From the NCBI RefSeq assembly GCF_013408145.1, contig NZ_JACBZI010000001.1, positions 3,734,001 to 3,798,000 on the forward strand: 64,000 bases of DNA. The letters run 5' to 3'. Each line of letters begins with the position of its first letter. The stretch's first letter is position 1. Both the position numbers and the translations under genes were made by a program. The stretch is from Nocardioides marinus (GTDB lineage: Bacteria > Actinomycetota > Actinomycetes > Propionibacteriales > Nocardioidaceae). Shown here one piece after another: positions 50,493-59,077 of this stretch. The notes under the pieces are model-generated. The model ran no database searches, had not been told where the DNA came from, and saw only the letters and a list, made by a program, of their open reading frames with translations.

Positions 50493-51035
50493 ATGATCCC
50501 GCTGCACCCGGTCGCGCTCGGGCTGGTGGTCGTCGCCCTCGTCGTCGACGGTGGCGGCTGGGACCTCCTCCCCGATCCCCTGGGCTGGGGCCTCGTGCTG
50601 GCCGGGACCCTCGCGCTGCCCCGCGACGTCCACCGCCGCGACGCGATGGTGGTCGCCGCCGCAACGGCGCTCGTGGTCGCCGCCGTGGTGTGGCCCCCGG
50701 GGGTCGCCGAACGCGTCGCGGACACCGACGAGTCGCTCTCCTGGGCCCTCAGCCTCCCGCAGCTGGCCTACCTGCTGCTGCTCTCCGACGGGCTGCGGAG
50801 GGCGGCGCGGACCGCGCAGGAGGGCTCCCGGGCCGCCTGGTTCGCCACTGCGGAGGCGCTGGTGCTTGCGGCCGCGGTGCTCCCTGTCCTGGTGTTCGGC
50901 GTGGGAGCCGAGGGGCTCGCCGGCGCCGCCGTCCTGTGCGCCACCCTCGCGCTCGTCCTGCTCGTGGTCCTCACGCTCGCGTGGGCGCGTGCGCCCTGGG
51001 CGGGCGGTCGGCCGCGCGCCCTGCCGGGAACCTGA
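50493..51035 (+). CDS. Membrane protein of unknown function
   Basis: The 180-residue protein has five predicted helices: HPVALGLVVVALVVDGGG, WGLVLAGTLAL, AMVVAAATALVVAAVVW, WFATAEALVLAAAVLPVLVF and AAVLCATLALVLLVVLTLAW. The central loop is amphipathic and charged (LSDGLRRAARTAQEGSR). No family is recognised. It starts 9 bases after the MATE stop and may be co-transcribed or use its own -10. Confidence 0.72.
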   Translation: MIPLHPVALGLVVVALVVDGGGWDLLPDPLGWGLVLAGTLALPRDVHRRDAMVVAAATALVVAAVVWPPGVAERVADTDESLSWALSLPQLAYLLLLSDGLRRAARTAQEGSRAAWFATAEALVLAAAVLPVLVFGVGAEGLAGAAVLCATLALVLLVVLTLAWARAPWAGGRPRALPGT

Positions 51036-51203
51036 GGCGCCCCGGGGGCGTCCACCAGGCGACCGATCTGCGGACGCCGACCGAATCCGACCCGAAATCG
51101 CGACAGTCTTCGTAGCCTGGGACGGTCCTGCCCCGTTGACCTGGCAGAGAGGCGGTCCCGCACCGCCGGCACCGCTGCACCCGACCCCCGAGGACCCCCC
51201 ACC

Positions 51204-52403
51204 ATGACTCGTACCCCTCGCCTGCGCCGACCGGCCACCGTCACGGCCGCCGTGTCCGCCGCCGCGTTGCTGGGTGCCCTGCTGCCCGTCACCTTCGCAC
51301 CGGCCGCCGTCGCCGCCAACGGCTGCCTGACCGAGGTCGAGACCGGAGCCGGACCCATCCCGTTCCTCCAGCCCGGTGGACGCTGCGACGACCAGGTCCC
51401 GCCCGAGGCCACGCTGGAGAGCATCACCCCTGCCCCCAACGCCGCCGGCTACATCGCCAGCGACTCGCTGACGTTCACCTTCAGCGGCACCCACCTCGAC
51501 GAGGACGAGGACGTCATCGGCTACGAGTGCCAGTTCTACTCCACCGCCGCCGAGCCGACGTCGTGGACCAGCTGCACCAGCCCGGTCACCTACGACGACC
51601 TCGCCGACACCACCTCGGTGCCCTACACCTTCAAGGTCCGCGCCTTCGACGCCGCCGACCGCCAGATCGACGCCACCGACGACCCGAGCACCAACCCCTT
51701 CATCCCCGGGTCGCCCGCCGACACCGACCTCCCCGACGTGCAGCAGACCCCCGAGGTCGCGGTCGTGAAGGTCGACACCCGGGCCCCGCAGTCCTACATC
51801 TTCAACACCCCGTACGACGCCGAGACCCCTGAGCTGCCGATGCTCACCACCGACAGCCCGACCTTCCGGCTCGCGGCGTCGGAGGGCAACGTGTCCTACA
51901 CCTGCCTGATCGAGGACGAGGTCTTCCCCTGCTCCAACGGGAACACGACCTTCCCCGACCTCTCCGCCGGCACCAAGACGCTCAGCGTCGGCACCACCGA
52001 CCCCGCGGGCAACGTCGACCCGGACCCGGCGACCACCGAGTTCACCGTGCCGGCCGACATCGAGCTGCCGAAGGGCCGCAAGTGGAAGGAGTCGACCTCG
52101 CGCAAGGCCTTCGGGGGCTCCTACATCGAGACCACGCAGTTCAACGCGCGCTTCTCGGTGCGCGGCACCAACGTCCGCGAGGTGCGCCTCATCTGCACCA
52201 CGCGTCCTGACGTGGGCATCTTGAAGTACAAGACCCCGGGCAACCCCAACTGGGCCAAGGCCAAGCTCAAGAGCAAGACCATCGAGCGCCAAGCCGTGGT
52301 CGTCCTGCGCAACGCCAGCAGCAAGTCCTTCACCGGCAAGATGAAGTTCAAGACCTGGTCGCGGGGCAAGCCCGTGGCCGTCGACGCGATCATGATGCGT
52401 TGA
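51204..52403 (+). CDS. Secreted Ig-like domain protein, unknown function
   Basis: The 399-residue protein has a signal peptide (ATVTAAVSAAALLGALLPVT) ending near AVAANG. The mature part has two Ig-like/Big repeats: SDSLTFTFSGTHLDEDEDVI with ECQFYSTAAEP, and TDSPTFRLAASEGNVSYTC with TKTLSVGTTDPAGNVDPDPA, each with paired cysteines. The last 110 residues are basic and strand-rich (KGRKWKESTSRKAFGGSYIE). A -10-like TAGCCT lies 86 bases upstream. It is followed by a terminator hairpin. Confidence 0.75.
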   Translation: MTRTPRLRRPATVTAAVSAAALLGALLPVTFAPAAVAANGCLTEVETGAGPIPFLQPGGRCDDQVPPEATLESITPAPNAAGYIASDSLTFTFSGTHLDEDEDVIGYECQFYSTAAEPTSWTSCTSPVTYDDLADTTSVPYTFKVRAFDAADRQIDATDDPSTNPFIPGSPADTDLPDVQQTPEVAVVKVDTRAPQSYIFNTPYDAETPELPMLTTDSPTFRLAASEGNVSYTCLIEDEVFPCSNGNTTFPDLSAGTKTLSVGTTDPAGNVDPDPATTEFTVPADIELPKGRKWKESTSRKAFGGSYIETTQFNARFSVRGTNVREVRLICTTRPDVGILKYKTPGNPNWAKAKLKSKTIERQAVVVLRNASSKSFTGKMKFKTWSRGKPVAVDAIMMR

Positions 52404-52408
52404 CCAGA

Positions 52409-52431
52409 TGCCCGCGGCGCAGCCGCGGGCA
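52409..52431 (+). terminator. Terminator hairpin after the secreted protein gene
   Basis: The 10-base arms TGCCCGCGGC and GCCGCGGGCA are perfect with a 3-base loop, 5 bases past the stop codon. Confidence 0.75.
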
Positions 52432-52442
52432 CCGTGGGTCAA

Positions 52443-52735
52443 CGGGTCGAGCAGGGCCGCGGCTGAGGGACGAAGCCGCGACGCCCGTGACGAGACACCA
52501 GTCGGATACCGGTTCGCGAGCCATCGGCGCCGCCGACGCACGACGCTCAGCGGGTCGAGCGAGGGCCGCGGCCGAGCCTGCGAGGCCGCGACGCCCGTGT
52601 CGAGACACCAGTCGGACGCGGCAAGGCCAGCCATCGGCTCCGCCGACGCACGACGCTCAACGGGTCGAGCAGGGCCGCGGCTGAGGGACGAAGCCGCGAC
52701 CGGCGTGACGAGACCCAGCCGGACAACCGAGTCAG
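52443..52735. repeat. Array of three tandem repeats, about 110-base period
   Basis: Units begin with CGGGTCGAGC at 52443, 52551 and 52661. Each has the stem GCCGCGGC...(A)GCCGCG, then CGCCCGTG(A/T)CGAGAC, then a CCAGTCGGA spacer, and CCGCCGACGCACGACGCTCA at the unit end. The third unit is cut short at about 75 bases. The left edge GGTCGAGCAG and the CGAGAC end relate it to the family at 7.4, 28.8, 41.8 and 46.6 kb. It lies between convergent genes. Confidence 0.8.
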
Positions 52736-52755
52736 TCCGCTTCCGCCCAGCAACG

Positions 52756-52793
52756 ACACAGCCCCCGCCCGGAGATCCGGGCGGGGGCTGTGT
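52756..52793 (-). terminator. Terminator of the rpsF-ssb-rpsR-rplI operon
   Basis: The 17-base arms (ACACAGCCCCCGCCCGG and its complement) are perfect around AGAT, 18 bases past the rplI stop on the minus strand. The stem works in both directions and shields the operon from the repeat array. Confidence 0.88.
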
Positions 52794-52811
52794 GGTGGTG
52801 CTGGGTGTGCG

Positions 52812-53258
52812 TCAGGCCTTGACGACGTTGATGGCCACGGTGGCCAGCACGTCCTCGTGCAGCCGCACGGTCACCTGGTGGGCACCGAGGGTGCGCACGG
52901 CGTGGTCGACGGCGATGGTGCGCTTGTCGACGGCCTCGCCGGAGGCCTCGGTGATCGCCGCGGCGATCTCGGCGACGGTCACGGCGCCGAAGAGGCGACC
53001 GGTCTCGCCGGCCTTGACCGACACGTTGACGGTCTGGCCCTCGATCTTGGCCTTGACCTCCTCGGCGTGGCCGAGGTCGCGGACGGCACGCGAGCTGCGC
53101 GCCGTCTTGATGGACTCGACGGTCTTCTCGCCGCCGCGGGTCCAGCGGATCGCCACGCCCTGGGGCACGAGGTAGTTGCGGCCGTAGCCGTCCTTCACCT
53201 CGACGACGTCGCCGGGGCCACCGAGGCCGGTGACCTCCTGGGTCAGGATGAGCTTCAT
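52812..53258 (-). CDS. rplI: Ribosomal protein L9
   Basis: The 148-residue protein opens with [20 protein letters not shown], followed by [20 protein letters not shown], the N-domain signature. A long connecting helix and the C-domain ([20 protein letters not shown]) complete it. It binds 23S rRNA at the L1 stalk base. It is the last gene of the rpsF operon, 17 bases after rpsR. Confidence 0.96.
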   Translation of the reverse strand: MKLILTQEVTGLGGPGDVVEVKDGYGRNYLVPQGVAIRWTRGGEKTVESIKTARSSRAVRDLGHAEEVKAKIEGQTVNVSVKAGETGRLFGAVTVAEIAAAITEASGEAVDKRTIAVDHAVRTLGAHQVTVRLHEDVLATVAINVVKA

Positions 53259-53275
53259 CTTCTCAAGCCCCCTTC

Positions 53276-53512
53276 TCAGCGACCGGTCGAGGTGTAGGGC
53301 AGCAGAGCCACCTCACGGGCGTTCTTGACGGCGATCGCCACGTCGCGCTGGTGCTGGACGCAGTTGCCGGTGACCCGACGCGCGCGGATCTTGCCGCGGT
53401 CGGAGATGAACTTGCGGAGCAGCGTGGTGTCCTTGTAGTCGACACCGGTCGCCTTCTCCTTGCAGAACTGGCAAACCTTCTTCTTCGGCTTGCGCAAGAC
53501 TGGCTTGGCCAT
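53276..53512 (-). CDS. rpsR: Ribosomal protein S18
   Basis: The 78-residue protein has a zinc-type N-terminus ([11 protein letters not shown] with two Cys) and the S18 block [20 protein letters not shown] followed by [13 protein letters not shown]. Four potential Cys/His ligands suggest the zinc-binding form, which is replaced by a zinc-free paralogue under zinc limitation in many actinobacteria. It pairs with S6 on the small subunit platform. Confidence 0.95.
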   Translation of the reverse strand: MAKPVLRKPKKKVCQFCKEKATGVDYKDTTLLRKFISDRGKIRARRVTGNCVQHQRDVAIAVKNAREVALLPYTSTGR

Positions 53513-53609
53513 TGTGGTGCTTCCCTTCTAGAAGCCCGTCCCGGAGTGGCTACCGGGTCGGAATGGTTGAGCGGATTGCGAGTGTTGGTCGCGTCGGTCG
53601 AGCCCGGGA

Positions 53610-54179
53610 TCAGAACGGCGGCTCGTCGGAGACGCCGGGCGCCCCCCACGGGTCCTGTCCGCCCTGGCCGCCACCGCCGCCGCCCTGGGGACGGCCGCCT
53701 CCCTGGGGACCAGCCGTGGCCCACGGGTCGTTGCCCTGGGCCGGTGCCTGGCCGCCGCCGGAGTAGCCGCCGCCACCGCCGCCGCCACCGTTGAAGCCAC
53801 CCCCGCCACCCTGGCGGGTGGTGCGGGTGACCTTGGCGGTGGCGTACTTCAGCGACGGACCGACCTCCTCCACGTCGAGCTCCATGACGGTGCGCTTCTC
53901 GCCCTCGCGGGTCTCGTAGGAGCGGCTCTTCAGCCGACCCTGCACGACCACGCGCATGCCCTTCTGGAGGGACTCGGCGACGTTCTCCGCGGCCTGCCGC
54001 CAGATCGAGCAGGACAGGAACAGCGCTTCGCCGTCCTCCCACTCGTTGGTCTGCCGGTTGAAGTTCCGCGGCGTCGACGCGATCCGGAAGTTGGCCACAG
54101 CCGCCCCGGAGGGGGTGAAGCGCAGCTCGGGATCGTCAACGAGGTTGCCGACCACCGTGATGACGGTCTCGCCTGCCAT
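53610..54179 (-). CDS. ssb: Single-stranded DNA-binding protein
   Basis: The 189-residue protein has the OB fold ([59 protein letters not shown]), then a long Gly/Gln/Pro-rich linker and the acidic tip DEPPF that recruits partner proteins. ATG 54179 follows GGGAGA. It lies between rpsF and rpsR as usual. The glycine-rich linker contains runs of up to eight Gly, a hot spot for slippage. Confidence 0.95.
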   Translation of the reverse strand: MAGETVITVVGNLVDDPELRFTPSGAAVANFRIASTPRNFNRQTNEWEDGEALFLSCSIWRQAAENVAESLQKGMRVVVQGRLKSRSYETREGEKRTVMELDVEEVGPSLKYATAKVTRTTRQGGGGGFNGGGGGGGGYSGGGQAPAQGNDPWATAGPQGGGRPQGGGGGGQGGQDPWGAPGVSDEPPF

Positions 54180-54339
54180 GGGGTGTCTCCCAACGTGTTG
54201 GTGTGCGGTCCGGGAGGGACCGACGCGGTGTGTCCGATGTCGTTGCCCAGCGATCCTCTCGCGAGGGACCGACAACGGACAGGGGTCATCCACAGACGAC
54301 CGAGGGACCGGGCACGACCGGAGGTCTGCCCGGGGGTCC

Positions 54340-54630
54340 TCAGCGAGCGTCGGGGCGGATGACCTTGGTGCGCAGGATCGCCTCGTTGAGGGTCAGCTGG
54401 CGGTCGAGCTCCTTGACCGTGGCCGGCTCCGCGTTGAGCGAGATGACGGCGTAGATGGCCTCGGCGTTCTTCTTGATCTCGTACGCGAGACGACGACGAC
54501 CCCAGACGTCGACCGACTCCACAGAGCCGCCGTCCTTGGTCACGACGTTCAGGTACTTCTCGAGCGAAGGAGCGATCGTGCGCTCCTCGAGGCTCGGGTC
54601 GAGGATGACCATGACTTCATATGCACGCAA
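54340..54630 (-). CDS. rpsF: Ribosomal protein S6
   Basis: From the TTG at 54630 the product is 96 residues: [20 protein letters not shown] at the start and [20 protein letters not shown] in the centre. The TTG start is chosen because it matches the MRxYE start of S6 elsewhere and has GGAG 7 bases and AGGAGG 13 bases upstream. The next in-frame ATG would remove the first strand. The protein ends [12 protein letters not shown] with no glutamate tail. Confidence 0.93.
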   Translation of the reverse strand: MRAYEVMVILDPSLEERTIAPSLEKYLNVVTKDGGSVESVDVWGRRRLAYEIKKNAEAIYAVISLNAEPATVKELDRQLTLNEAILRTKVIRPDAR

Positions 54631-54660
54631 AGCGGTCTCCACCTCCTCTGGACTAGAGCG

Positions 54661-54726
54661 GCCACGGTCTCTCCGTGGCAGGAGGGCTTGCGTCCCGCCG
54701 GACGACGCCGGCGGTGTCCACCGCCG
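54661..54726 (-). promoter_or_regulatory. Structured leader of the rpsF operon
   Basis: The minus-strand leader can form GCCACGG-5-CCGTGGC (54661-54679) and CGGCGGT-4-ACCGCCG (54709-54726). S6-S18 leader control is known in several bacteria, so the stems may be an autoregulatory site. The exact motif cannot be confirmed by eye. Confidence 0.4.
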
Positions 54727-54876
54727 TCGGCCATCGGTGACCGCCGGAGAGGGACAGGGCAGGCTACCAGCGCCGCGCCCGCCGCTCCCAACCCGCAGCG
54801 CTCCCCACCCCGCAGCGCCCACCCCGCGGGGAGACCGACGCGTGGGGAGCCCCGCCCCGGGGTAGGACCTGCCCCG

Positions 54877-55830
54877 ATGATCCCCCGTCACCGTCCCCGC
54901 GCGACCCGCGACCGCCTGGTCGGTGGGCGCTACCTCCTGGGCGAGCACCTCGGCACCGGCGGCATGGGCTCGGTGTGGCGGGCGACCGACCGGCGCAGTG
55001 GCGAGGAGGTGGCGCTGAAGGTCCTCGGGCAGCACGACCCCGGCTCCTCCGCGCTGGTCCGGTTCGTGCGTGAGCAGGCGGTGCGCGTGCGGCACCCGCA
55101 CGTGCTGGCGCCGGTCGGCTGGGTCGCCGAGGACGAGCGGGTCGCCCTGGCCACCAGGCTGGTCCGGGGAGGCACGGTCGAGGACCTGCTCGCCGAGCAC
55201 GGCCCGCTCCCGACGACGTACGCCGCCGCCCTGCTCGACCAGCTGCTCGACGCCCTCGCCGCGGTGCACCGGGCCGGGGTCGTGCACCGCGACGTCAAGC
55301 CGGCCAACCTGCTGCTGGAACCCACCGGCACGGGTCGCCCCCGGCTGCTGCTGGCCGACTTCGGCATCGCCGTGGTGGCCGGCGACAGCCGGTTGACCCG
55401 GGTGCCCGGCCCGGTGGGCACCGAGGGCTTCGTGCCGCCCGAGCTCGCCGCCGGTGGCCCTGCCACCCCCTCCCAGGACCTGTACGCCGCCGGCGTGGTG
55501 GGCACCCAGCTGCTCACCGGCGCCGGGCCGACCGCGCCCGTGCCGCCCGGCCCGATGGCCCCGCTCCTGACCGCGCTGCGCCACCCGGACCCGGCCGCCC
55601 GTCCGCCCGACGCCACGGCCGCTCGCGCCGCCCTGCGGGACCTGCACCTGCCGCCCGGGCCGCCCTGGAGCCGTGAGCACGCCGTGCCCGACGTCCGGGA
55701 CCGGCTCACCCCGCCATCGCGACGCGCGAGCCGGTTCCCGGGTCCGGTGCTGGGTCCCGTGCTGCTCCCAGTCCTCGTGCTGACGCTGGCCACGGTCCTC
55801 TCCGTGCTCGCGCTGTTGGTCCGCGGCTGA
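54877..55830 (+). CDS. Membrane-anchored Ser/Thr protein kinase (PknB-type)
   Basis: The 317-residue protein has the glycine loop [11 protein letters not shown], the ATP-binding Lys48 in VALK, the catalytic [10 protein letters not shown] with Asp139, and DFG at Asp161. A single helix ([19 protein letters not shown]) near the C-terminus anchors it, with only a few residues outside, so it lacks an extracellular PASTA sensor. The APE region reads PPELAAGG, close to consensus. TAGGAC (54863-54868) is a likely -10. Confidence 0.88.
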   Translation: MIPRHRPRATRDRLVGGRYLLGEHLGTGGMGSVWRATDRRSGEEVALKVLGQHDPGSSALVRFVREQAVRVRHPHVLAPVGWVAEDERVALATRLVRGGTVEDLLAEHGPLPTTYAAALLDQLLDALAAVHRAGVVHRDVKPANLLLEPTGTGRPRLLLADFGIAVVAGDSRLTRVPGPVGTEGFVPPELAAGGPATPSQDLYAAGVVGTQLLTGAGPTAPVPPGPMAPLLTALRHPDPAARPPDATAARAALRDLHLPPGPPWSREHAVPDVRDRLTPPSRRASRFPGPVLGPVLLPVLVLTLATVLSVLALLVRG

Positions 55831-55891
55831 GCGCCCCGGCACCAACCCGGAACCGACCCGGCACCCGACCGGCGACGTCGGCGCCGCCTCC

Positions 55892-55897
55892 TAGGGT
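55892..55897 (+). promoter_or_regulatory. -10 element of the endonuclease IV gene
   Basis: TAGGGT is 7 bases before ATG 55905, giving a probable leaderless mRNA. Confidence 0.5.
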
Positions 55898-55904
55898 GGG
55901 AGCC

Positions 55905-56702
55905 ATGAGCGAGATCCGCATCGGAGCCCACGTCGAGCAGGACGACCCGCTGGCCGAGGCCGCGGCGCGCCAGGCGCCACTGGTGCAGTTCTTCCTCGGT
56001 GACCCGCAGGGCTACAAGGGCCCGGAGGTGCGCTACCCCGGGGGCGCGGAGAAGCTGCGCGCCGACGCCGAGGCGGCGGGCGTCGACCTCTACGTCCACG
56101 CTCCCTACATCGTCAACGTCGCCACGACCAACAACCGCATCCGCATCCCCAGCCGCAAGCTGCTCCAGCAGCACGTGGACGCGGCCACCGAGATCGGGGC
56201 GAAGGGGTTGATCGTCCACGGCGGGCACGTCAACAAGGCCGACGACCCCGACAAGGGCTTCGACAACTGGCGCAAGGCGATCGAGGCGACCGACCTCACG
56301 CTGCCCCTCCTGATCGAGAACACCGCCGGCGGCGACAACGCGATGACCCGCTACCTCGACCGCATCGGCCGGGTGTGGGATGCCATCTCCGCGGCCGAGG
56401 GCTTCGAGCAGGTCGGTTTCTGCCTCGACACCTGCCACGCCCACGCCGGCGGCAACGACCTGTCCACGGTGGTGGAGAAGGTGCGCGCCATCACCGGGCG
56501 CATCGACCTGGTCCACGCCAACGACAGCCGTGACGACTTCGACTCCGGCGCCGACCGGCACGCCAGCTTCGGCGCGGGCCGGATCGACCCCGACCTGCTC
56601 GCCGCGGTCGTCCGCGACGCCGCCGCGCCGGTGGTCTGCGAGACCCCCGGTCCCGCGGAGTCGCACGTGGCGGACTTCGAATGGCTGCGCGCGCGGCTGT
56701 AA
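55905..56702 (+). CDS. nfo: Endonuclease IV (AP endonuclease)
   Basis: The 265-residue protein has the zinc-binding blocks LLIENTAGG, GFCLDTCHAHAGG and VHANDSRDDFDSGADRHASF, the last matching signature 3 of the family, and the closing ETPG. It is a TIM barrel with three zinc ions that cuts the backbone 5' to abasic sites in base excision repair. It starts at ATG 55905. The next gene begins 11 bases after its stop. Confidence 0.92.
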   Translation: MSEIRIGAHVEQDDPLAEAAARQAPLVQFFLGDPQGYKGPEVRYPGGAEKLRADAEAAGVDLYVHAPYIVNVATTNNRIRIPSRKLLQQHVDAATEIGAKGLIVHGGHVNKADDPDKGFDNWRKAIEATDLTLPLLIENTAGGDNAMTRYLDRIGRVWDAISAAEGFEQVGFCLDTCHAHAGGNDLSTVVEKVRAITGRIDLVHANDSRDDFDSGADRHASFGAGRIDPDLLAAVVRDAAAPVVCETPGPAESHVADFEWLRARL

Positions 56703-56713
56703 CGTCTCTGACC

Positions 56714-57892
56714 GTGCCGACCTCCCCGCGACCCGTCCCCCTCCAGGTCCGCGAGATCGACGAGGCCACCCACCGCGAGCACCTCGCGGCCCGCCTCTCG
56801 GCGAGCTTCCTGCAGACGCCGGGCTGGGGCCGGGTGAAGGCCGAGTGGCGCCGTGAGTCGGTCGGCTTCTTCGACGGCGACCGGCTGGTGGGCGTGGCCC
56901 TGGTCCTCTACCGCCAGCTGCCCAAGGTCAAGCGGTTCCTCGCCTACGTGCCCGAGGGCCCCGTCCTCGACTGGGCCGAGACCGACCTGGCCTCGGCGCT
57001 GCCCGCCCTGGCCGCCCACGTGAAGGCCCGCGGCGCCTTCGGCGTCCGCATCGGGCCGCCGGTCGTGACGGCGCGGTGGAGCGCCCAGCAGGTCAAGGAC
57101 GGCATCGCCGACGTCGACGTACGCCGTCTGGGCGACCTCGCTCCCACCGAGCGCGACGCCGCCGGCGCCCGCGTGGTCACCCAGCTGCGCGAGCTCGGCT
57201 GGCGGCCGCAGGTCGCCGAGGGCGGGTTCGCCGCCGGGCAGCCGCAGTTCGTCTTCCAGGTGCCGCTGCGCGACGCCGACGGGACGGCCCTCGACGAGGA
57301 CGCCGTGCTCAAGGGCATGAACCAGCTGTGGCGACGCAACATCAAGAAGGCCGCCAAGCTCGGGGTCGAGGTCACCGCCAGCGAGGGTCGCGACGCCGCG
57401 CTCGCCCGGCTCGAGGACTTCCACGCCCTCTACGTCCACACCGCCGAGCGCGACCACTTCACCCCGCGCCCGCTTCCCTACTTCCGCACCATGGTCGAGG
57501 CGCTGGCCGCCGACGGGGAGGCGGTCGGGGAGACCGACCGGATCCGCCTCTACGAGGCCCGGCACGAGGGCGACCTCGTCGCGGCCACGATCTCGATCCG
57601 CGTCGGCGAGCACGCCTGGTACTCCTACGGCGCCTCCTCCACCGACAAGCGCGAGGTCCGCGGCTCCAACGCGGTCCAGTGGCAGATGATCCGCGACGCG
57701 CTGGCCGCCGGGGCAGCGGTCTACGACCTGCGCGGCATCACCGACACCTTGGACTCCGAGGACTCCCACGTCGGGCTGATCCAGTTCAAGGTCGGCACCG
57801 GCGGCGAGGCCGTCGAGTACGCCGGGGAGTGGGACCTCCCCCTCAACCGGCCGCTCTACAAGGCCTTCGAGCTCTACATGGCGCGGCGGTGA
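56714..57892 (+). CDS. FemX/FemAB-like peptidoglycan aminoacyltransferase
   Basis: The 392-residue protein has the FemABX pattern: the N-terminal GNAT lobe with FLQTPGWGRVKAEW and YVPEGPVLDW, then LWRRNIKKAAKLGVEVTASE and the second lobe with HTAERDHFTPRPLPYFRTMV, ATISIRVGEHAWYSYGASST and AVYDLRGITDTLDSEDSHVG. These enzymes use aminoacyl-tRNA to attach bridge amino acids to the lipid-linked muropeptide. GTG 56714 is the start. It precedes the racemase-like gene by 7 bases, and the pairing suggests a joint task in cell wall building. Confidence 0.86.
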   Translation: MPTSPRPVPLQVREIDEATHREHLAARLSASFLQTPGWGRVKAEWRRESVGFFDGDRLVGVALVLYRQLPKVKRFLAYVPEGPVLDWAETDLASALPALAAHVKARGAFGVRIGPPVVTARWSAQQVKDGIADVDVRRLGDLAPTERDAAGARVVTQLRELGWRPQVAEGGFAAGQPQFVFQVPLRDADGTALDEDAVLKGMNQLWRRNIKKAAKLGVEVTASEGRDAALARLEDFHALYVHTAERDHFTPRPLPYFRTMVEALAADGEAVGETDRIRLYEARHEGDLVAATISIRVGEHAWYSYGASSTDKREVRGSNAVQWQMIRDALAAGAAVYDLRGITDTLDSEDSHVGLIQFKVGTGGEAVEYAGEWDLPLNRPLYKAFELYMARR

Positions 57893-57899
57893 GCACCCG

Positions 57900-58994
57900 A
57901 TGAGCCTCACGCTGAGCGTGGACGGCGAACGCTGGCGGACCCACCTGCGCGGCACCGCCGAGCGCTTCCCCGGGCTGGTCCCGGTGGCCAAGGGCAACGG
58001 CTACGGCTTCACCCTCGGCCGGCTCGCCCGGCGTACCCAGTGGCTGCACGACCAGGAGCTGGCCCCCACCACCGCCGACGCCCTGGCGGTGGGCACCTAC
58101 ACCGAGCTGCCTGAGGTGGCCCAGCGCTACGCCGGGTCCCTGCTGGTGCTCACGCCCTGGCGTCCCTTCGGCCCCGCGCTGGACGCCACCGCCGACGCGC
58201 ACCTGGCCCGGCGGCTCGTGCACACCGTGTCGCGGCCCGAGGACCTCACCGATCTCCTCGAGCGGCGACCCGAGGCCCGTTTCGTGCTCGAGCGCGCCAC
58301 CTCCATGCAGCGCCACGGCCTGACCGCCCGCCAGCTCTGGGCGGTCGCGGAGTCCCTGCGCGGTGGCGGCGCGCACCTCGAGGGCGTCGCCCTGCACCTC
58401 CCCCTCGGGCAGGGCACCCACGTCACCGAGGTCGACCGCCTCCTCAACGACGTCGTCGGAGCCGGGCTGCCCGAGGGCCCCGGCGCCCGCACGGTCTGGG
58501 TCTCCCACCTCAGCGCCGCCGAGCTCGACACCCTGCGCCACCGCTGGCCCGACTTCACCTTCCGTCCCCGCATCGGCACCTCCCTGTGGCTCGGTGACCG
58601 CGACGCGCTGCGGGTCCACGCGACCGTCTTGGACGTGCACGCGGTCGAGCGCGGCGACGCGTTCGGCTACCGCGGCCGCACCGCCCCGAAGTCCGGCCAC
58701 CTGCTGGTCGTCTCCGGCGGTACGGCGCACGGCATCGGCCTGGAGGCACCCACCGGCGACCTGGGGCTGCGCGGCCGGGCCGGCACCCTGGCGCGCGGCG
58801 GGCTCGACGCGCTGGGCTTCGTCCGCTCGCCGTTCTCCATCGACGGCAAGCAGCGGCTCTTCGCCGAGCCGCCCCACATGCAGGCCTCGATGCTCTTCCT
58901 GCCCGGCGGCTCCCGCGTGCCGCGGGTCGGCGAGGAGATCGACGTCCGCGTCCGCTTCACCATCACCACGTTCGACCGGGTCCTGGTCGACTGA
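57900..58994 (+). CDS. Alanine-racemase-family PLP protein
   Basis: The 364-residue protein has a PLP-lysine motif VPVAKGNGYGFTLG in the position of PVVKADAYGHG of Alr. The TIM barrel continues with LEGVALHLPLGQGTHVTEVD, FTFRPRIGTSLWLGD and a divergent C-terminal domain (ERGDAFGYRGRTAPKSGHLL). The usual GRVCMD loop is replaced by PHMQASMLFLP. It may be a racemase of another amino acid or a transporter of PLP chemistry in wall precursor supply. It lies in an operon with the FemX-like gene. Confidence 0.78.
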   Translation: MSLTLSVDGERWRTHLRGTAERFPGLVPVAKGNGYGFTLGRLARRTQWLHDQELAPTTADALAVGTYTELPEVAQRYAGSLLVLTPWRPFGPALDATADAHLARRLVHTVSRPEDLTDLLERRPEARFVLERATSMQRHGLTARQLWAVAESLRGGGAHLEGVALHLPLGQGTHVTEVDRLLNDVVGAGLPEGPGARTVWVSHLSAAELDTLRHRWPDFTFRPRIGTSLWLGDRDALRVHATVLDVHAVERGDAFGYRGRTAPKSGHLLVVSGGTAHGIGLEAPTGDLGLRGRAGTLARGGLDALGFVRSPFSIDGKQRLFAEPPHMQASMLFLPGGSRVPRVGEEIDVRVRFTITTFDRVLVD

Positions 58995-59020
58995 TCCGGG
59001 GCGGATGGTCGGGTCGAGCG

Positions 59021-59055
59021 CGGTGAGGTTCATCGGCCCCCGATGAACCTCACCG
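59021..59055. terminator. Bidirectional terminator between convergent genes
   Basis: The 15-base arms GGTGAGGTTCATCGG and CCGATGAACCTCACC are perfect around CCC, with one further C-G pair outside. It lies between the racemase-like gene and the GT87 gene, both of which end nearby. Confidence 0.8.
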
Positions 59056-59077
59056 GGGCCGGTCGCTGGGTGTCGGA

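Noticed and set aside
48999..52634. A 1211-residue open frame on the minus strand across the MATE, membrane and secreted protein genes
   Set aside because: It is antisense to three good genes, is full of Arg/Gly/Asp-rich low-complexity sequence and has no domain; long antisense frames are expected at this GC content.
52443..52735. CRISPR array or tRNA cluster
   Set aside because: The units are about 110 bases with internal hairpins and no short spacer-repeat alternation, no cas genes lie nearby and no tRNA arms or anticodon loops are visible.
54190..54200. Second AACNNGTT-type site before ssb
   Set aside because: CCAACGTGTTGG has the core but not the outer T and A of the KstR pattern and lies in a ribosomal operon.
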